A DNA stretch of 64,000 nt from Yersinia bercovieri ATCC 43970 (GCF_013282745.1 NZ_CP054044.1:4092001-4156000), one strand, 5' to 3'. Shown: positions 38,244 to 47,757, counted from the stretch's first letter. The notes: generated from the letters alone by a model not told the origin. Numbers and translations: made by a program.

Positions 38244-39488
38244 ATGTCGATGGAATCATCCCAACCTTTGTCACGACCTTCCGTCCTTGGCGGCGCGATG
38301 ATTGTCGCCGGAACCGCCGTGGGCGCGGGTATGTTCTCAATCCCAATCGTGACTGCGGGGGTGTGGTTCAGCGGATCAGTCATACTGCTGATTTATACTT
38401 GGGCCTGTATGCTGATTTCCGGCCTGATGATTCTGGAAGCGAACCTGAATTACCCTACCGGGGCCAGTTTTCACACCATGGTGCAAGATCTGCTGGGTAA
38501 AGTTTGGAGCTCAATCAATGGGCTGTCGATCACCTTTGTGCTCTACATTCTGACCTACGCCTATATCTCTGCCGGTGGTTCCATTATCTCCCACACCCTG
38601 CAAAATGTGACCGGAATTGGCCAGACCACCGCGGGCTTTATCTTTGCCATATTGGTAGCATTTATTGTTTGGCTATCCACCCGTGCCGTGGATCGTCTGA
38701 GTACGATATTAATCGGCGGCATGGTTATCACCTTTGTTATGTCAGTCGGTGATATGTTTGGCCATGTGGAAAGCGCGGTTTTGTTCAATCAAACCGACAG
38801 TAGCGCCAGTTATTTGCCCTATGCGTTGGCGGCCCTGCCCTATTTACTGACCTCATTTGGCTACCACGGCAATGTGCCGGGGCTGGTGAAGTACTACCAG
38901 AAAGAGAGTAAAGCCGTGGTGCAGAGCCTGTTGTTCGGCACACTGATCGCGTTGGTGATTTATGTGCTGTGGCAGTATGCCATTCAGGGCAATATCGCTC
39001 GGGATGCATTCAAACAAGTGATTGCCGACGGCGGGAATATTGGCAGCTTGCTAAAACAGATGGATGCGGTTGCTACCCGCCAGCTCACCAGCCAGTTACT
39101 CAACGCCTTCTCTTATATGGCACTGGCTAGCTCATTCTTGGGGGTATCTCTTGGTTTGTTCGATTACATTGCTGATTTCTTTAAGTTTTCTGATGATCGT
39201 AATGGGCGCACCAAATCAGCGTTAGTCACTTTTGTCCCCCCCACCATCGGTGCCCTGCTGTTCCCTAATGGCTTCTTATATGCGATTGGCTTCGCCGGTT
39301 TAGCCGCCACCATTTGGGCGGTTATCGTACCCGCACTGATGGCGCGCGCCAGCCGTCGACGCTTTCCACAAGCAACTTATCGTGCTCCGGGTGGGCGCTT
39401 TATGATCGGCTTTATTATCCTGTTTGGCTTGGTTAATGCGGTGGCGCATATTGCGGCATTATTGGGGCTGCTACCGGTGTATGCTTAA
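38244..39488 (+). CDS. Aromatic amino acid permease, Mtr-like
   Basis: The 414-residue hydroxy/aromatic amino acid permease has eleven predicted membrane segments. Its first helix GGAMIVAGTAVGAGMFSIP and the segments SFGYHGNVPGLVKYY and LLFPNGFLYAIGFAGLAATIWA match E. coli Mtr (tryptophan) most closely; TnaB and TyrP are relatives. The ribosome site is TTGGAG. The substrate is tryptophan or another aromatic amino acid (inference). It is not at this position in E. coli. Confidence 0.85.
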   Translation: MSMESSQPLSRPSVLGGAMIVAGTAVGAGMFSIPIVTAGVWFSGSVILLIYTWACMLISGLMILEANLNYPTGASFHTMVQDLLGKVWSSINGLSITFVLYILTYAYISAGGSIISHTLQNVTGIGQTTAGFIFAILVAFIVWLSTRAVDRLSTILIGGMVITFVMSVGDMFGHVESAVLFNQTDSSASYLPYALAALPYLLTSFGYHGNVPGLVKYYQKESKAVVQSLLFGTLIALVIYVLWQYAIQGNIARDAFKQVIADGGNIGSLLKQMDAVATRQLTSQLLNAFSYMALASSFLGVSLGLFDYIADFFKFSDDRNGRTKSALVTFVPPTIGALLFPNGFLYAIGFAGLAATIWAVIVPALMARASRRRFPQATYRAPGGRFMIGFIILFGLVNAVAHIAALLGLLPVYA

Positions 39489-39600
39489 GGTCGATTTTGT
39501 GGTGAAAATATCACTCTTTTTTGCGCTAGCAGCTTGCCTGAATCACGCGGCACGAGTAACTTGTCGCAACTTATCTTCAATCCTGATTGGCGGTTAATAA

Positions 39601-40173
39601 ATGGCAAGAGCTAACGAAATCAAACGTGGTATGGCAGTCAACCTCAACGGCAAATTACTGCTGGTGAAAGATATTGATGTGCAAAGCCCAAGCGCTCGCG
39701 GCGCAAGTACGCTGTATAAAATGCGTTTTTCTGACGTGCGTACCGGTTTAAAAGTTGAAGAGCGTTTTAAGGGTGATGAGATCCTCGATACCATCACTCT
39801 CACCCGCCGCTCAGTGAATTTCTCTTACATCGATGGCGACGAATACGTCTTTATGGATGATGAAGATTACACGCCATACAACTTCAAAAAAGAGCAGATC
39901 GAAGATGAGCTGCTGTTTATTCCTGAAGGCGGTATGCCGGGTATGCAAGTGTTAACCATGGACGGCCAATTGCTGGCGTTAGAGTTGCCACAAACCGTTG
40001 ATATGGAAATTGTTGAGACCGCGCCGAGTATCAAAGGCGCATCAGCCAGTGCCCGTAACAAACCGGCAGTGATGAGCACCGGCCTATCTATTCAGGTGCC
40101 TGAATATATCAGCCCAGGTGAGAAAATCCGCATTCATATTGCGGAGCGCCGTTATATGGGGCGCGCAGACTAA
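39601..40173 (+). CDS. yeiP: EF-P-like translation factor YeiP (EfpL)
   Basis: The 190-residue paralogue of elongation factor P has three beta-barrel domains, N-terminal KOW-like and two OB folds. The loop that in EF-P carries the modified lysine reads SPSARGAST here, with an arginine at the tip (R33). This is typical of EfpL, which relieves ribosome stalling without that lysine modification. It is a single gene, with a hairpin terminator after it. Confidence 0.95.
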   Translation: MARANEIKRGMAVNLNGKLLLVKDIDVQSPSARGASTLYKMRFSDVRTGLKVEERFKGDEILDTITLTRRSVNFSYIDGDEYVFMDDEDYTPYNFKKEQIEDELLFIPEGGMPGMQVLTMDGQLLALELPQTVDMEIVETAPSIKGASASARNKPAVMSTGLSIQVPEYISPGEKIRIHIAERRYMGRAD

Positions 40174-40190
40174 TACTCTTATCTGGATAT

Positions 40191-40218
40191 AAGGGCCAGA
40201 AAACCGGCCCTTAACTGT
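40191..40218 (+). terminator. Terminator after yeiP
   Basis: AAGGGCC and GGCCCTT form a 7-bp stem with an 8-base loop, followed by AACTGTTTT. It starts 18 bases after the yeiP stop. Confidence 0.7.
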
Positions 40219-40234
40219 TTTATCCCCAATCCAT

Positions 40235-40357
40235 ACCCTATAGATTTCAAGGTGCAGGAAGGTGGTAAACAAAATAATCCCGACGAGCTTACATCAGTAA
40301 GTGATTCGGGTTGTTGAGCGCAACCAACACACCTGCAACTTGAAAGATGACAGGTAT
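40235..40357. repeat. Full-length ERIC element
   Basis: The left arm ATTTCAAGGTGCAGG, the core CGAGCTTACATCAGTAAGTG with ATTCGGGTTGTTGAGCG, and the right arm CCTGCAACTTGAAAGATGAC make an ERIC of about 120 bp. It lies between convergent yeiP and uxuA. Confidence 0.88.
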
Positions 40358-40358
40358 A

Positions 40359-41549
40359 TTACTTCAGCTCAGGGAAGAAGGCTCTTTTCAGCGCCAGCTC
40401 TACGCCCCGCACTTCAGCCAACCCTTTTAAGCGGCCAATAGCCGAGTAGCCTGGATTGGTTTTCTTATGTAAATCATCCAACATCTGGTGACCATGATCT
40501 GGTCGCATTGGGATCGGACGCATATCTCCCGCAGCTTGACGACGTTGCTCTTCAGTTAAAATCGCTTTAACCACCGAGTACATGTCAACATCGCCTTGCA
40601 GATGGCCGCCTTCATGGAAAGTTTTTGGATTCCCTTCGCGGCATGTTGAACGCAAATGGGTAAAGTGAATGCGATCGCCAAAGGTTTCGATCATTTTCAC
40701 CAAATCATTATCAGCACGCACGCCATAAGAGCCGGTGCACATGGTAAAACCATTATGAATGCTATCGACGGTCTCTTTTAGCCACTGCATATCTTCGATG
40801 GTTGAAACAATACGCGGCAGGCCAAGAATTGGACGCGGTGGATCATCCGGATGTACTGCCATCCGCAAGCCAACTTGTTCCGCAACCGGAATAATAGCAC
40901 GCAAGAAATAAGCCATGTTTTCACGCAGTTGCGCTTTATCGATGCCATCATACTCAGCCAGGCGCGCGCGGAATTGATCCAGCGTATAACCCTCTTCAGC
41001 CCCTGGCAGCCCGGCAATAATATTGCCGGTCAGTTTGGCGATATCCGCCTCAGACATGGCATCGAAATAGTCTGCCGCTTGCGCCTGCTCTTCTGTCGTG
41101 TAGTCATTGACGGCACCTGGGCGTTTCAGAATATGCAGTTCGAAGGTGGCGAAAGCTATCTGATCAAAACGCAATGCTTTGGAGCCATCTGGTAATTGAT
41201 ACTCCAGATCCGTGCGTGTCCAGTCCAGCACTGGCATAAAGTTGTAGCACACGGTATCAATACCACAGGCGGCAAGATTACGCAGCGTTTGTTGATAATT
41301 TTCAATGTGTTGCTGATAGTTACCGCTGTGCGTTTTGATCTCTTCGTGAATAGGTACACTTTCTACCACCGACCATACCAAGCCTTTAGCCGCTAATTCA
41401 GCCTGGCGTTGTTTGATTTCACTCACCGGCCAGACTTCGCCATTCGGAATATGATGCAGTGCAGTCACTACTCCGGTTGCGCCAGCCTGACGGATATCAT
41501 CTAACGACACCGGATCATTCGGGCCATACCAACGCCATGTTTGTTCCAT
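40359..41549 (-). CDS. uxuA: Mannonate dehydratase
   Basis: The 396-residue UxuA-family enzyme dehydrates D-mannonate to 2-keto-3-deoxygluconate in hexuronate catabolism. The start [23 protein letters not shown] and metal-site segments such as HPDDPP, CTGSYG, HFTHLRS and RPDHGH are typical. It is divergent from yeiQ, the preceding pathway step. The 364-base gap carries two TTGG-N5-CCAA motifs shared with the uxuR promoter, which suggests UxuR control. Confidence 0.95.
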   Translation of the reverse strand: MEQTWRWYGPNDPVSLDDIRQAGATGVVTALHHIPNGEVWPVSEIKQRQAELAAKGLVWSVVESVPIHEEIKTHSGNYQQHIENYQQTLRNLAACGIDTVCYNFMPVLDWTRTDLEYQLPDGSKALRFDQIAFATFELHILKRPGAVNDYTTEEQAQAADYFDAMSEADIAKLTGNIIAGLPGAEEGYTLDQFRARLAEYDGIDKAQLRENMAYFLRAIIPVAEQVGLRMAVHPDDPPRPILGLPRIVSTIEDMQWLKETVDSIHNGFTMCTGSYGVRADNDLVKMIETFGDRIHFTHLRSTCREGNPKTFHEGGHLQGDVDMYSVVKAILTEEQRRQAAGDMRPIPMRPDHGHQMLDDLHKKTNPGYSAIGRLKGLAEVRGVELALKRAFFPELK

Positions 41550-41913
41550 TTATTTTTTACCTTCTGCGTATGCGTAAACTGTTCAGGTGCTAAAAATGTT
41601 GTTATACCGATTTCCAATAGGTATCACTCAGCTTTATCCTTACTCTTTAGCCGCCGAGTGTCAAAAAGCAAAACCTCATTGGTTGATCCAACTCACGAAT
41701 ATTACCAATATTGGACTTACCAATTTTATTTTCTGTCATATGGCTTTACACTGCAAGCCGATATTCATGGCAACAAGCAAAAGAAAATGGTCGGTATGGT
41801 GTGGCTCTTTTCCTACGAACAGCCAACTAAAACTGGTCTAACAACTTTTTTATTTGCCACCTTTTATGTCAGCCCTTGGTGATGATCGGGGGTGAATGAT
41901 TTTGGAGCCACGT
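41550..41913. promoter_or_regulatory. Divergent uxuA/yeiQ control region
   Basis: The 364 bases lie between divergent genes. They hold two TTGG-N5-CCAA motifs at 41679-41691 and 41711-41723, with centres 32 bases apart (about three helical turns). A further dyad ATACC-N11-GGTAT lies at about 41606-41626. The same 13-base motif is upstream of uxuR, so these are candidate UxuR operators. Confidence 0.68.
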
Positions 41914-43386
41914 ATGAACACCATTGCCAACAGCACACTTCCCGCCAGCGTACAACTGCCCACTTATGATAGAAGGGCACTGAAAAGCCGTATTGTTCAC
42001 ATCGGTTTTGGCGCATTTCATCGTGCCCATCAGGCGCTTCTCACTGACCGGGTACTGAATCAGCAAGGGGGGGACTGGGGCATTTGTGAAGTCAGCCTGT
42101 TTGGTGGCGACGTACTGATTCAAAATTTACGCCAACAAGATCACCTCTTCTCGGTACTGGAAAAAGGCGCGCAAGGGAATCAGGCCATTGTTGTCGGCTC
42201 CGTCTGCGAGTCGGTGCATGCTCGACTGGATGGCATTATTCAGGTGTTGGAAAAATTAGCCGAGCCACAAGTGGCTATCGTTTCATTGACCATCACTGAA
42301 AAAGGTTACTGCATTGAACCGGGTACTGGCCAACTGGATCTGCAAAATGAGTTTGTCCGCGCAGACCTGGCAATACCTGATGCCCCGACCTCTGCGCCGG
42401 GTATCTTGGTTGAGGCGCTACGACTGCGCCGCTTACGTGGTCTGCCACCATTTACCGTACTCTCTTGCGATAACATTCCGGAAAACGGCCATGTTGTCAA
42501 AAATGCGGTGCTAGGCCTGGCGACAGCTCGTGACCCAGAACTGGCCAGTTGGATCAGCCAAAATGTTACCTTCCCTAATACCATGGTTGACCGCATTGTT
42601 CCTGCGGCTACCGCTGAGACATTGCAGGAAATCGCCGATACATTGAGCGTAGCTGACCCCTGCGGTATTGCCTGTGAGCCGTTCATTCAATGGGTGGTTG
42701 AGGACAAATTTGTCTCTGGCCGTCCTGATTGGCAAGCGGCTGGCGTACAGCTGGTCGATGATGTTTTACCATTTGAGGAGATGAAACTGCGCATGCTGAA
42801 CGGCAGCCATTCATATCTCTCATATCTGGGTTATCTGGCAGGTTATCAGCACATTAATGATTGTATGGCGGACGATAACTATCGTTTGACCGCGCGTCGC
42901 TTGATGATGGATGAACAAGCGCCAACCCTACGTGTTACTGGCGTTGACCTTAATGCCTACGCAGACCAATTGATCGAGCGTTACTGCAATCCGGCGCTAA
43001 AACACCGCACCTGGCAGATTGCCATGGATGGTAGCCAGAAGCTGCCACAGCGGATGCTGGACTCCGTACGTTGGCACTTACAGCATGGCGGAACCTATCG
43101 TTGTCTGGCGTTGGGTATTGCCGGTTGGATGCGCTATGTCAGTGGCGTGGATGATAGCGGCCAGGCGATTGATATCCGTGACCCTATGGCTGACAGCTTT
43201 AAAAAGTGTGTCGCCACCAGTGAAGAGGGGGTTGCTCGCGTACAAAGTTTACTGTCGCTGAAATCGCTGTTTGGTGAATTCTTGCCGCAGCAGCCAGAAT
43301 TTGTTCAGGCGGTCACGGACGCTTATCTCAGCTTGCAACAATTTGGCGCGAAAGAGAGTGTAAAACGGTTGGCACAGCAGGCTTAA
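41914..43386 (+). CDS. yeiQ: Mannitol dehydrogenase-family oxidoreductase YeiQ (probable fructuronate reductase)
   Basis: The 490-residue NAD-dependent enzyme of the polyol dehydrogenase family has an N-terminal Rossmann region (SRIVHIGFGAFHRAHQALLTD) and the family signature EMKLRMLNGSHSYL. It matches E. coli YeiQ almost throughout, and UxuB is its paralogue. ATG 41914 follows TTTGGAGCC. Because it is paired with uxuA and uxuR and no other uxuB is in the cluster, it probably reduces fructuronate to mannonate (inference from context). Confidence 0.9.
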   Translation: MNTIANSTLPASVQLPTYDRRALKSRIVHIGFGAFHRAHQALLTDRVLNQQGGDWGICEVSLFGGDVLIQNLRQQDHLFSVLEKGAQGNQAIVVGSVCESVHARLDGIIQVLEKLAEPQVAIVSLTITEKGYCIEPGTGQLDLQNEFVRADLAIPDAPTSAPGILVEALRLRRLRGLPPFTVLSCDNIPENGHVVKNAVLGLATARDPELASWISQNVTFPNTMVDRIVPAATAETLQEIADTLSVADPCGIACEPFIQWVVEDKFVSGRPDWQAAGVQLVDDVLPFEEMKLRMLNGSHSYLSYLGYLAGYQHINDCMADDNYRLTARRLMMDEQAPTLRVTGVDLNAYADQLIERYCNPALKHRTWQIAMDGSQKLPQRMLDSVRWHLQHGGTYRCLALGIAGWMRYVSGVDDSGQAIDIRDPMADSFKKCVATSEEGVARVQSLLSLKSLFGEFLPQQPEFVQAVTDAYLSLQQFGAKESVKRLAQQA

Positions 43387-43433
43387 TTTGACGGTCAAAT
43401 AACAGTATTTGGCCCATATTCTGCCCAAAGTGG

Positions 43434-43486
43434 TGGGAGTTGCAGGGAGTAGCAAGCGCCCCCTGCGACTTCAGAGGCGAAGGGCG
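43434..43486. repeat. Short ERIC derivative (outer arms only)
   Basis: AGTTGCAGGG and CCCTGCGACT form a 9-of-10 inverted repeat followed by TCAGAGGCGAAGGG. These are the arms of the ERIC copies without the AAGTAAGTGA core. It lies between convergent yeiQ and uxuR. Confidence 0.6.
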
Positions 43487-43489
43487 TGA

Positions 43490-44233
43490 TCACTCTTCAA
43501 GCTGATACGGCGTCGACTCAAATAGATAGCCGTCGAAGTCCGGATGGTCCGCATCTGAAAGCTCCAACAACTTCAGTTTTACATTTTCTAAATGTTGCCA
43601 CATGGCTTGCTTAGCCGCTTTACTGTCACGGCGCAACACCGCTTGCAGGATTTTCTGATGGTCTTCCAGCCATTGCCAGCGATAGCTGAAATCAAGCGTA
43701 TGGCTGTGAGCACCCTGCCACATCGCGCTGGTTTTCCGCGCTTGCCAGGCCTCTGCCACCATATTGGCGAGCACGCTATTTTGTGTCGATTGCGCTAACA
43801 GACAATGAAACAGCTCATCAGCGCTCTCATCCACCGCTCCGGCCGCCAATGCCGTTTTTTCCTGCTCGATGGCCTGACGCATTTTGATGATATCGGCCTT
43901 GGTGGCCTGCATGGCAGCAAAAGCGGCGACTTCACTTTCCAGCAATTGGCGGGCTTGCAGCAGTTCAAAGGGGCCGTAACCACTGTCGGCTGACACAGCG
44001 GACTCACCTTCAGCTAGCAGATCAGGCACATTAACCACGTAAACACCGGAGCCTTTGCGCACCTCGACCAACTTCTCCAGCTCCAGCATGATCAGCGCTT
44101 CACGCACCACACTGCGGCTAACACTAAAGTTTTCAGCGATATCACGTTCTGGGGGTAAACGATCGCCCAAATGGTATTTCCCGCTGACAATCGCCGCTCG
44201 CAACTGACTGCCCACTTCCTGATATAACCGCAT
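43490..44233 (-). CDS. uxuR: GntR-family hexuronate regulator UxuR
   Basis: The 247-residue FadR-subfamily repressor has an N-terminal winged helix (about 1-70: GDRLPPERDIAENFSVSRSVVREALIMLE) and an all-helical ligand domain. That domain opens GPFELLQARQLLES. It resembles E. coli UxuR, with ExuR as a close alternative. It is convergent with yeiQ. A TTGGCCTGACCAA motif 44 bases upstream suggests autoregulation, and the same motif occurs before uxuA and yeiQ. Confidence 0.92.
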   Translation of the reverse strand: MRLYQEVGSQLRAAIVSGKYHLGDRLPPERDIAENFSVSRSVVREALIMLELEKLVEVRKGSGVYVVNVPDLLAEGESAVSADSGYGPFELLQARQLLESEVAAFAAMQATKADIIKMRQAIEQEKTALAAGAVDESADELFHCLLAQSTQNSVLANMVAEAWQARKTSAMWQGAHSHTLDFSYRWQWLEDHQKILQAVLRRDSKAAKQAMWQHLENVKLKLLELSDADHPDFDGYLFESTPYQLEE

Positions 44234-44276
44234 AACCTTATTTCCTGCATCACGCTGTTAGCATAACTATGCCAAA

Positions 44277-44289
44277 TTGGCCTGACCAA
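44277..44289 (-). promoter_or_regulatory. Candidate UxuR operator before uxuR
   Basis: TTGGCCTGACCAA fits the TTGG-N5-CCAA pattern found twice between uxuA and yeiQ. Position 44-56 bases upstream of the uxuR start is fitting for an autoregulatory site. Confidence 0.65.
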
Positions 44290-44346
44290 AGGGCCTCTGA
44301 ATAGTGATCAGTATACCATGTGGCCAAACAGCATCATGAGATTTAT

Positions 44347-44373
44347 CACGGTTTATCGATGTGATAAACCGTG
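44347..44373. terminator. Perfect 11-bp hairpin after the pilin-like gene
   Basis: CACGGTTTATC and GATAAACCGTG pair perfectly around GATGT; TTTT follows on the plus strand only. It may end the transcript of the minus-strand pilin-like gene, or it may be a regulatory dyad upstream of uxuR. Confidence 0.5.
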
Positions 44374-44408
44374 TTTTCATCCAACTAGGAATATTATTAG
44401 CAGAAATA

Positions 44409-44735
44409 TTAAAGGTAAGTGACAGTCATAATTCCCAAGCTACGCTGCGGGTTCAGCCATTCCATACGAGAAGAGGCTAAATTACCGGGCAACTGAGAAA
44501 TCAAAGGCATATTACTTGAAAGAGTTTGTCGATGAGTCACTGTTTCACCATTACGATAACAGCTTGTTGTCATCGTTTGATTCACTACTGCAGTATTACA
44601 TGGGCTATCTACAATGGCTCCGTAAAACGTGATTGTGCCTGAAACAGACAGGTTAGATTGCGCACTACTTGCAGGAAAAGAGATTATCCATGAAAACACT
44701 ATTGCTAAGATAATTAGTACCCGACAATTTCTCAT
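44409..44735 (-). CDS. Orphan pilin-like exported protein
   Basis: The 108-residue protein starts at ATG 44735 (GAGG ribosome site) and has a Sec signal peptide ending SSA/QSN. The mature start SVSGTITFYGAIVDSPCNT and the end GIMTVTYL resemble type 1 pilins: first cysteine after G.I.D.PC, second cysteine in TTSCY, aromatic C-terminus. With about 85 mature residues it is only half the usual pilin length. No chaperone or usher gene is nearby. It may be a shortened pilin or a small periplasmic protein of unknown role. Confidence 0.65.
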   Translation of the reverse strand: MRNCRVLIILAIVFSWIISFPASSAQSNLSVSGTITFYGAIVDSPCNTAVVNQTMTTSCYRNGETVTHRQTLSSNMPLISQLPGNLASSRMEWLNPQRSLGIMTVTYL

Positions 44736-45050
44736 AACCACCTCGACTCTCATATCTGTCATTTTAAAGATAGAGGATTTCAAGCAAAGCAATGGAAATG
44801 ATAGAGCATTATTTATTACCCTACTCGGCCTATAACTCACTAGAATACCTCGAAGAAGTGAATTATATTTCGTATCGGTGTATAACTATTAGGCGGGACT
44901 CCTACCTTTCCTAGGAAATATTCTCCATTTGCGCTTTTTTCGTTTAATAATAAGTTTACTCGGTGTTATATCCTTTGCTCATCAGAACCTTGAAAACAAC
45001 CCTCACCTTGATATCTTATTGAGAAAAAATTTAATATCAGAGGCCCCCAT
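44736..45050. other. Divergent region between the pilin-like gene and yeiR
   Basis: AT-rich; no gene supported. A GTGTTATATCC sequence at about 44965 resembles half of a Zur box, but a proper dyad is missing. Confidence 0.45.
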
Positions 45051-46034
45051 ATGACAAAAACAAACTTGATTACTGGCTTTTTGGGCTGCGGCAAAACCAC
45101 CACAATTCGCCATTTGCTGTCACAGAAGCCAGAAGATGAAAAATGGGCGGTTTTGGTGAATGAATTTGGTGAAATTGGTATTGATGGTGCGCTACTCGCA
45201 GACAGCGGAGCGGTATTGAAAGAGATACCGGGCGGCTGCATGTGTTGCGTTAATGGATTACCAATGCAAGTGGGCTTGAATATGCTGCTGCAACAGGCCA
45301 AACCAGATCGATTATTAATTGAGCCTACAGGATTGGGCCATCCCAAACAGATATTATCATTATTAACTTCAGATACTTATCTGCCATGGATTGATCTGCG
45401 TGCGACTCTCTGCCTATTAGATGCCCGCCAACTGAATGAGTCTCGTTACACGGAGAATGAGAATTTCCGTGACCAATTGACCGCCGCAGATATTATCGTG
45501 GCAAACAAACAAGATACCTATAGCGCAGCAGATTATGCCGCACTACAGCAATGGCATGATCGACAGCCCTTAGCACGCCCACTCTATTATGCTGAACAGG
45601 GGAAAATTGATATTGCCCTGCTCGATACACCACACAGTAATAGTGATGAATTGCCCGACGGTGCGCATCATCACAGTACAGTGCGACAAAAAGGGCTGGC
45701 CGCCTTGAGCTTAAAAGGGAGTGAGCCTTGGCGTCGGGCGCTCAATCAGGGTCAAGGTTATCTGAGTTGTGGTTGGGTATTTAATGCAGATACTCTGTTT
45801 GATACGGTTCCACTTTTGGAGTGGGTGCGATTAAATCCGGTAGAACGTGTCAAAGGGGTTATGCGTATTGCCGAAGGTACATTGGTGATTAATCGCCAAG
45901 GTGCTGACCTGCAAATAGAAACCCGCCCAATACCGCCGCTGGATAGCCGAATTGAACTGATCAGCGCAACAGAAGCAGATTGGAACAAATTACAGCATGA
46001 ATTACTGAATATTCGATTAGATAACGGGGTATAA
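45051..46034 (+). CDS. yeiR: COG0523 zinc-binding GTPase YeiR
   Basis: The 327-residue CobW/COG0523 GTPase has Walker A GFLGCGKTT at the N-terminus (about 9-17). The metal motif GGCMCC (about 61-66), the ANKQD base-specificity motif and a His-rich stretch (GAHHHS, near 205) are also present. E. coli YeiR binds zinc and hydrolyses GTP, so a metal chaperone or insertion role is likely. It lies next to lpxT as in E. coli. Confidence 0.94.
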   Translation: MTKTNLITGFLGCGKTTTIRHLLSQKPEDEKWAVLVNEFGEIGIDGALLADSGAVLKEIPGGCMCCVNGLPMQVGLNMLLQQAKPDRLLIEPTGLGHPKQILSLLTSDTYLPWIDLRATLCLLDARQLNESRYTENENFRDQLTAADIIVANKQDTYSAADYAALQQWHDRQPLARPLYYAEQGKIDIALLDTPHSNSDELPDGAHHHSTVRQKGLAALSLKGSEPWRRALNQGQGYLSCGWVFNADTLFDTVPLLEWVRLNPVERVKGVMRIAEGTLVINRQGADLQIETRPIPPLDSRIELISATEADWNKLQHELLNIRLDNGV

Positions 46035-46049
46035 TGCGCCCCGTTTTTA
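46024..46049 (+). terminator. Terminator overlapping the yeiR stop
   Basis: ACGGGG and CCCCGT form a stem followed by TTTTAT. The loop contains the yeiR stop codon, so termination is built into the end of the gene. Confidence 0.75.
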
Positions 46050-46091
46050 TTAGTTACACAATTCGTACATTGACAATCTATAGGCCGCCGC

Positions 46092-46793
46092 ATGACCCGT
46101 CGTCATTTACCGACAATATTACTACTCAACTTACTCGGGATTGCTCTATTTTTATCCTGGTATATCCCTGTGAACCACGGTTATTGGTTTAAAATAGATT
46201 CAGCAATATTCTTCTATTTTAACCAGCACCTGCTCTCCAGCCCTTCATTCCTGCATTTGGTCGCGATCACCAATAACCGCGCTTTCGATGTTATTTCGCT
46301 GATGTGTATGGGGGTGCTTTATCTTTACTTCTATATGAAGGAGACACCTGCTGGCCGCCGCCGTCTTATTGTCACGGGGGTTGTTATGTTGTTGACCGCG
46401 GTTGTCCTTAACCAATTAGGTCATCTGCTACCGGTTTCGCATCCTAGCCCGACACTATTTTTTGAAAATATCAATCGTGTCAGCGAGTTAACGGGTATCC
46501 CAACCAAAGATGCCTCAAGTGACAGCTTCCCCGGCGACCATGGCATGATGTTGATGATTTTTGCCTGCTTTATGCTGCGCTACTTTTCTCGCGGGGCCTT
46601 CGCCATTGCTTTACTGATTGTGGTTATTTTCTCACTGCCTCGAGTGATGATTGGCGCACATTGGTTTACTGATATTGCTGTCGGCTCGCTCTCAGTGGTA
46701 CTGGTTGGTATAAGTTGGATATTACTGACGCCATTAAGCGATAAGATAATTAATGCCATCAACCGCCACTTGCCTGGGGCAACAACTCGATAG
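46092..46793 (+). CDS. lpxT: Lipid A 1-diphosphate synthase LpxT (PAP2 family)
   Basis: The 233-residue membrane phosphotransferase moves phosphate from undecaprenyl pyrophosphate to the 1-phosphate of lipid A on the periplasmic side. It follows E. coli LpxT closely (SWYIPVNHGYW, LTNNRAFD-like, PTKDASSDSFPGDHGMM, PRVMIGAHWFTDIAVG). The PAP2 motifs are complete. It also recycles the lipid carrier, a role shared with YbjG in the left part of the window. Confidence 0.95.
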   Translation: MTRRHLPTILLLNLLGIALFLSWYIPVNHGYWFKIDSAIFFYFNQHLLSSPSFLHLVAITNNRAFDVISLMCMGVLYLYFYMKETPAGRRRLIVTGVVMLLTAVVLNQLGHLLPVSHPSPTLFFENINRVSELTGIPTKDASSDSFPGDHGMMLMIFACFMLRYFSRGAFAIALLIVVIFSLPRVMIGAHWFTDIAVGSLSVVLVGISWILLTPLSDKIINAINRHLPGATTR

Positions 46794-47172
46794 CCCGCAC
46801 CTGCGCTTTATTGAGGCAAAACAGTCTATTTTTTGCCTCTCCCCTCATTAATGCTTCCACTCGATTATTATCACCAAATGGTTACAAATTCAGCTATTCC
46901 TCTTTAATATAAAACCTTACATTATGTTACATTAACATTTAGTAAAATAATGGTTATAAAAGCTCTCGCCTTTTATTAATCATTACGGTAATCTCAAAAA
47001 CGTTTGTGCTCGGATATCCGTATTTTCACCGCTGTCCTGATTAATATTGTGCGTTCCTGCACATTTATTCGGTTAAGTGATTGTCTCATCGGACCACAAC
47101 CAATAATCTCGATTCGTTTGGCAATTTTGGTAGCGACATCCGTCGTAAGGACAGCAAGGGAAAACAACAACA
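46794..47172. other. Intergenic region before mepS
   Basis: The 379 bases must contain the mepS promoter and leader; the leader is AT-rich up to 46980. The mepS ribosome site region is AGGACAGCAAGGGAAAAC. No gene or named site is supported. Confidence 0.5.
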
Positions 47173-47757
47173 ATGGTCAAGTCTCAACCTATTATGAGAT
47201 ATATTCTGCGGGTAATTCCTGCGGTTGCAGCAGCGGTAATGTTATCCGCGTGTAGTTCACCACAGACTTCGAACTTACATAATTCGCAAACTGAGATGCG
47301 TGCAGTTAATGACAAAGATGGGCTTTTACTGCAAGCCTCTCAGGATGAATTCGAAGCAATGGTGCGCAACGTTGACGTCAAGTCGAAGATTTTAGAACAG
47401 TATGCAGGGTGGAAAGGGGTTCGTTATCGTTTAGGCGGTAGCACCAAACGCGGGATTGATTGTTCCGCATTTGTACAAACCACTTTCCGTGAACAATTTG
47501 GTATGGATTTGCCGCGCTCAACCTCTGAGCAGCAGGATCTCGGTAAAAAAATCCAACGGACTAAATTGCGCCCCGGTGATTTGGTGCTGTTTCGTGCAGG
47601 ATCGACTGGTCGCCATGTAGGTATCTATCTAGGTAACGATAAATTTGTTCATGCATCGACCAGTGTCGGTGTGACAATATCGAGCCTAAATGAAGATTAT
47701 TGGAATAAGCGTTATCGCGATGGGCGCCGAGTACTAAGTAGCGGTTCGCGCAGCTAG
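47173..47757 (+). CDS. mepS: Murein DD-endopeptidase MepS (Spr)
   Basis: The 194-residue outer-membrane lipoprotein has lipobox LSAC (C27). The NlpC/P60 catalytic domain (about 75-190) carries the triad C97 (GIDCSAF), H148 (GRHVGIYLG) and H160 (FVHASTS). It cuts D-Ala-mDAP cross-links so that new peptidoglycan can be inserted. In E. coli it is degraded by Prc with NlpI. It is a single gene with a strong terminator. Confidence 0.96.
   Translation: MVKSQPIMRYILRVIPAVAAAVMLSACSSPQTSNLHNSQTEMRAVNDKDGLLLQASQDEFEAMVRNVDVKSKILEQYAGWKGVRYRLGGSTKRGIDCSAFVQTTFREQFGMDLPRSTSEQQDLGKKIQRTKLRPGDLVLFRAGSTGRHVGIYLGNDKFVHASTSVGVTISSLNEDYWNKRYRDGRRVLSSGSRS

Noticed and set aside
44960..44980. Possible Zur site before yeiR
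   Set aside because: Only half of the expected dyad is present (GTGTTATATCC).
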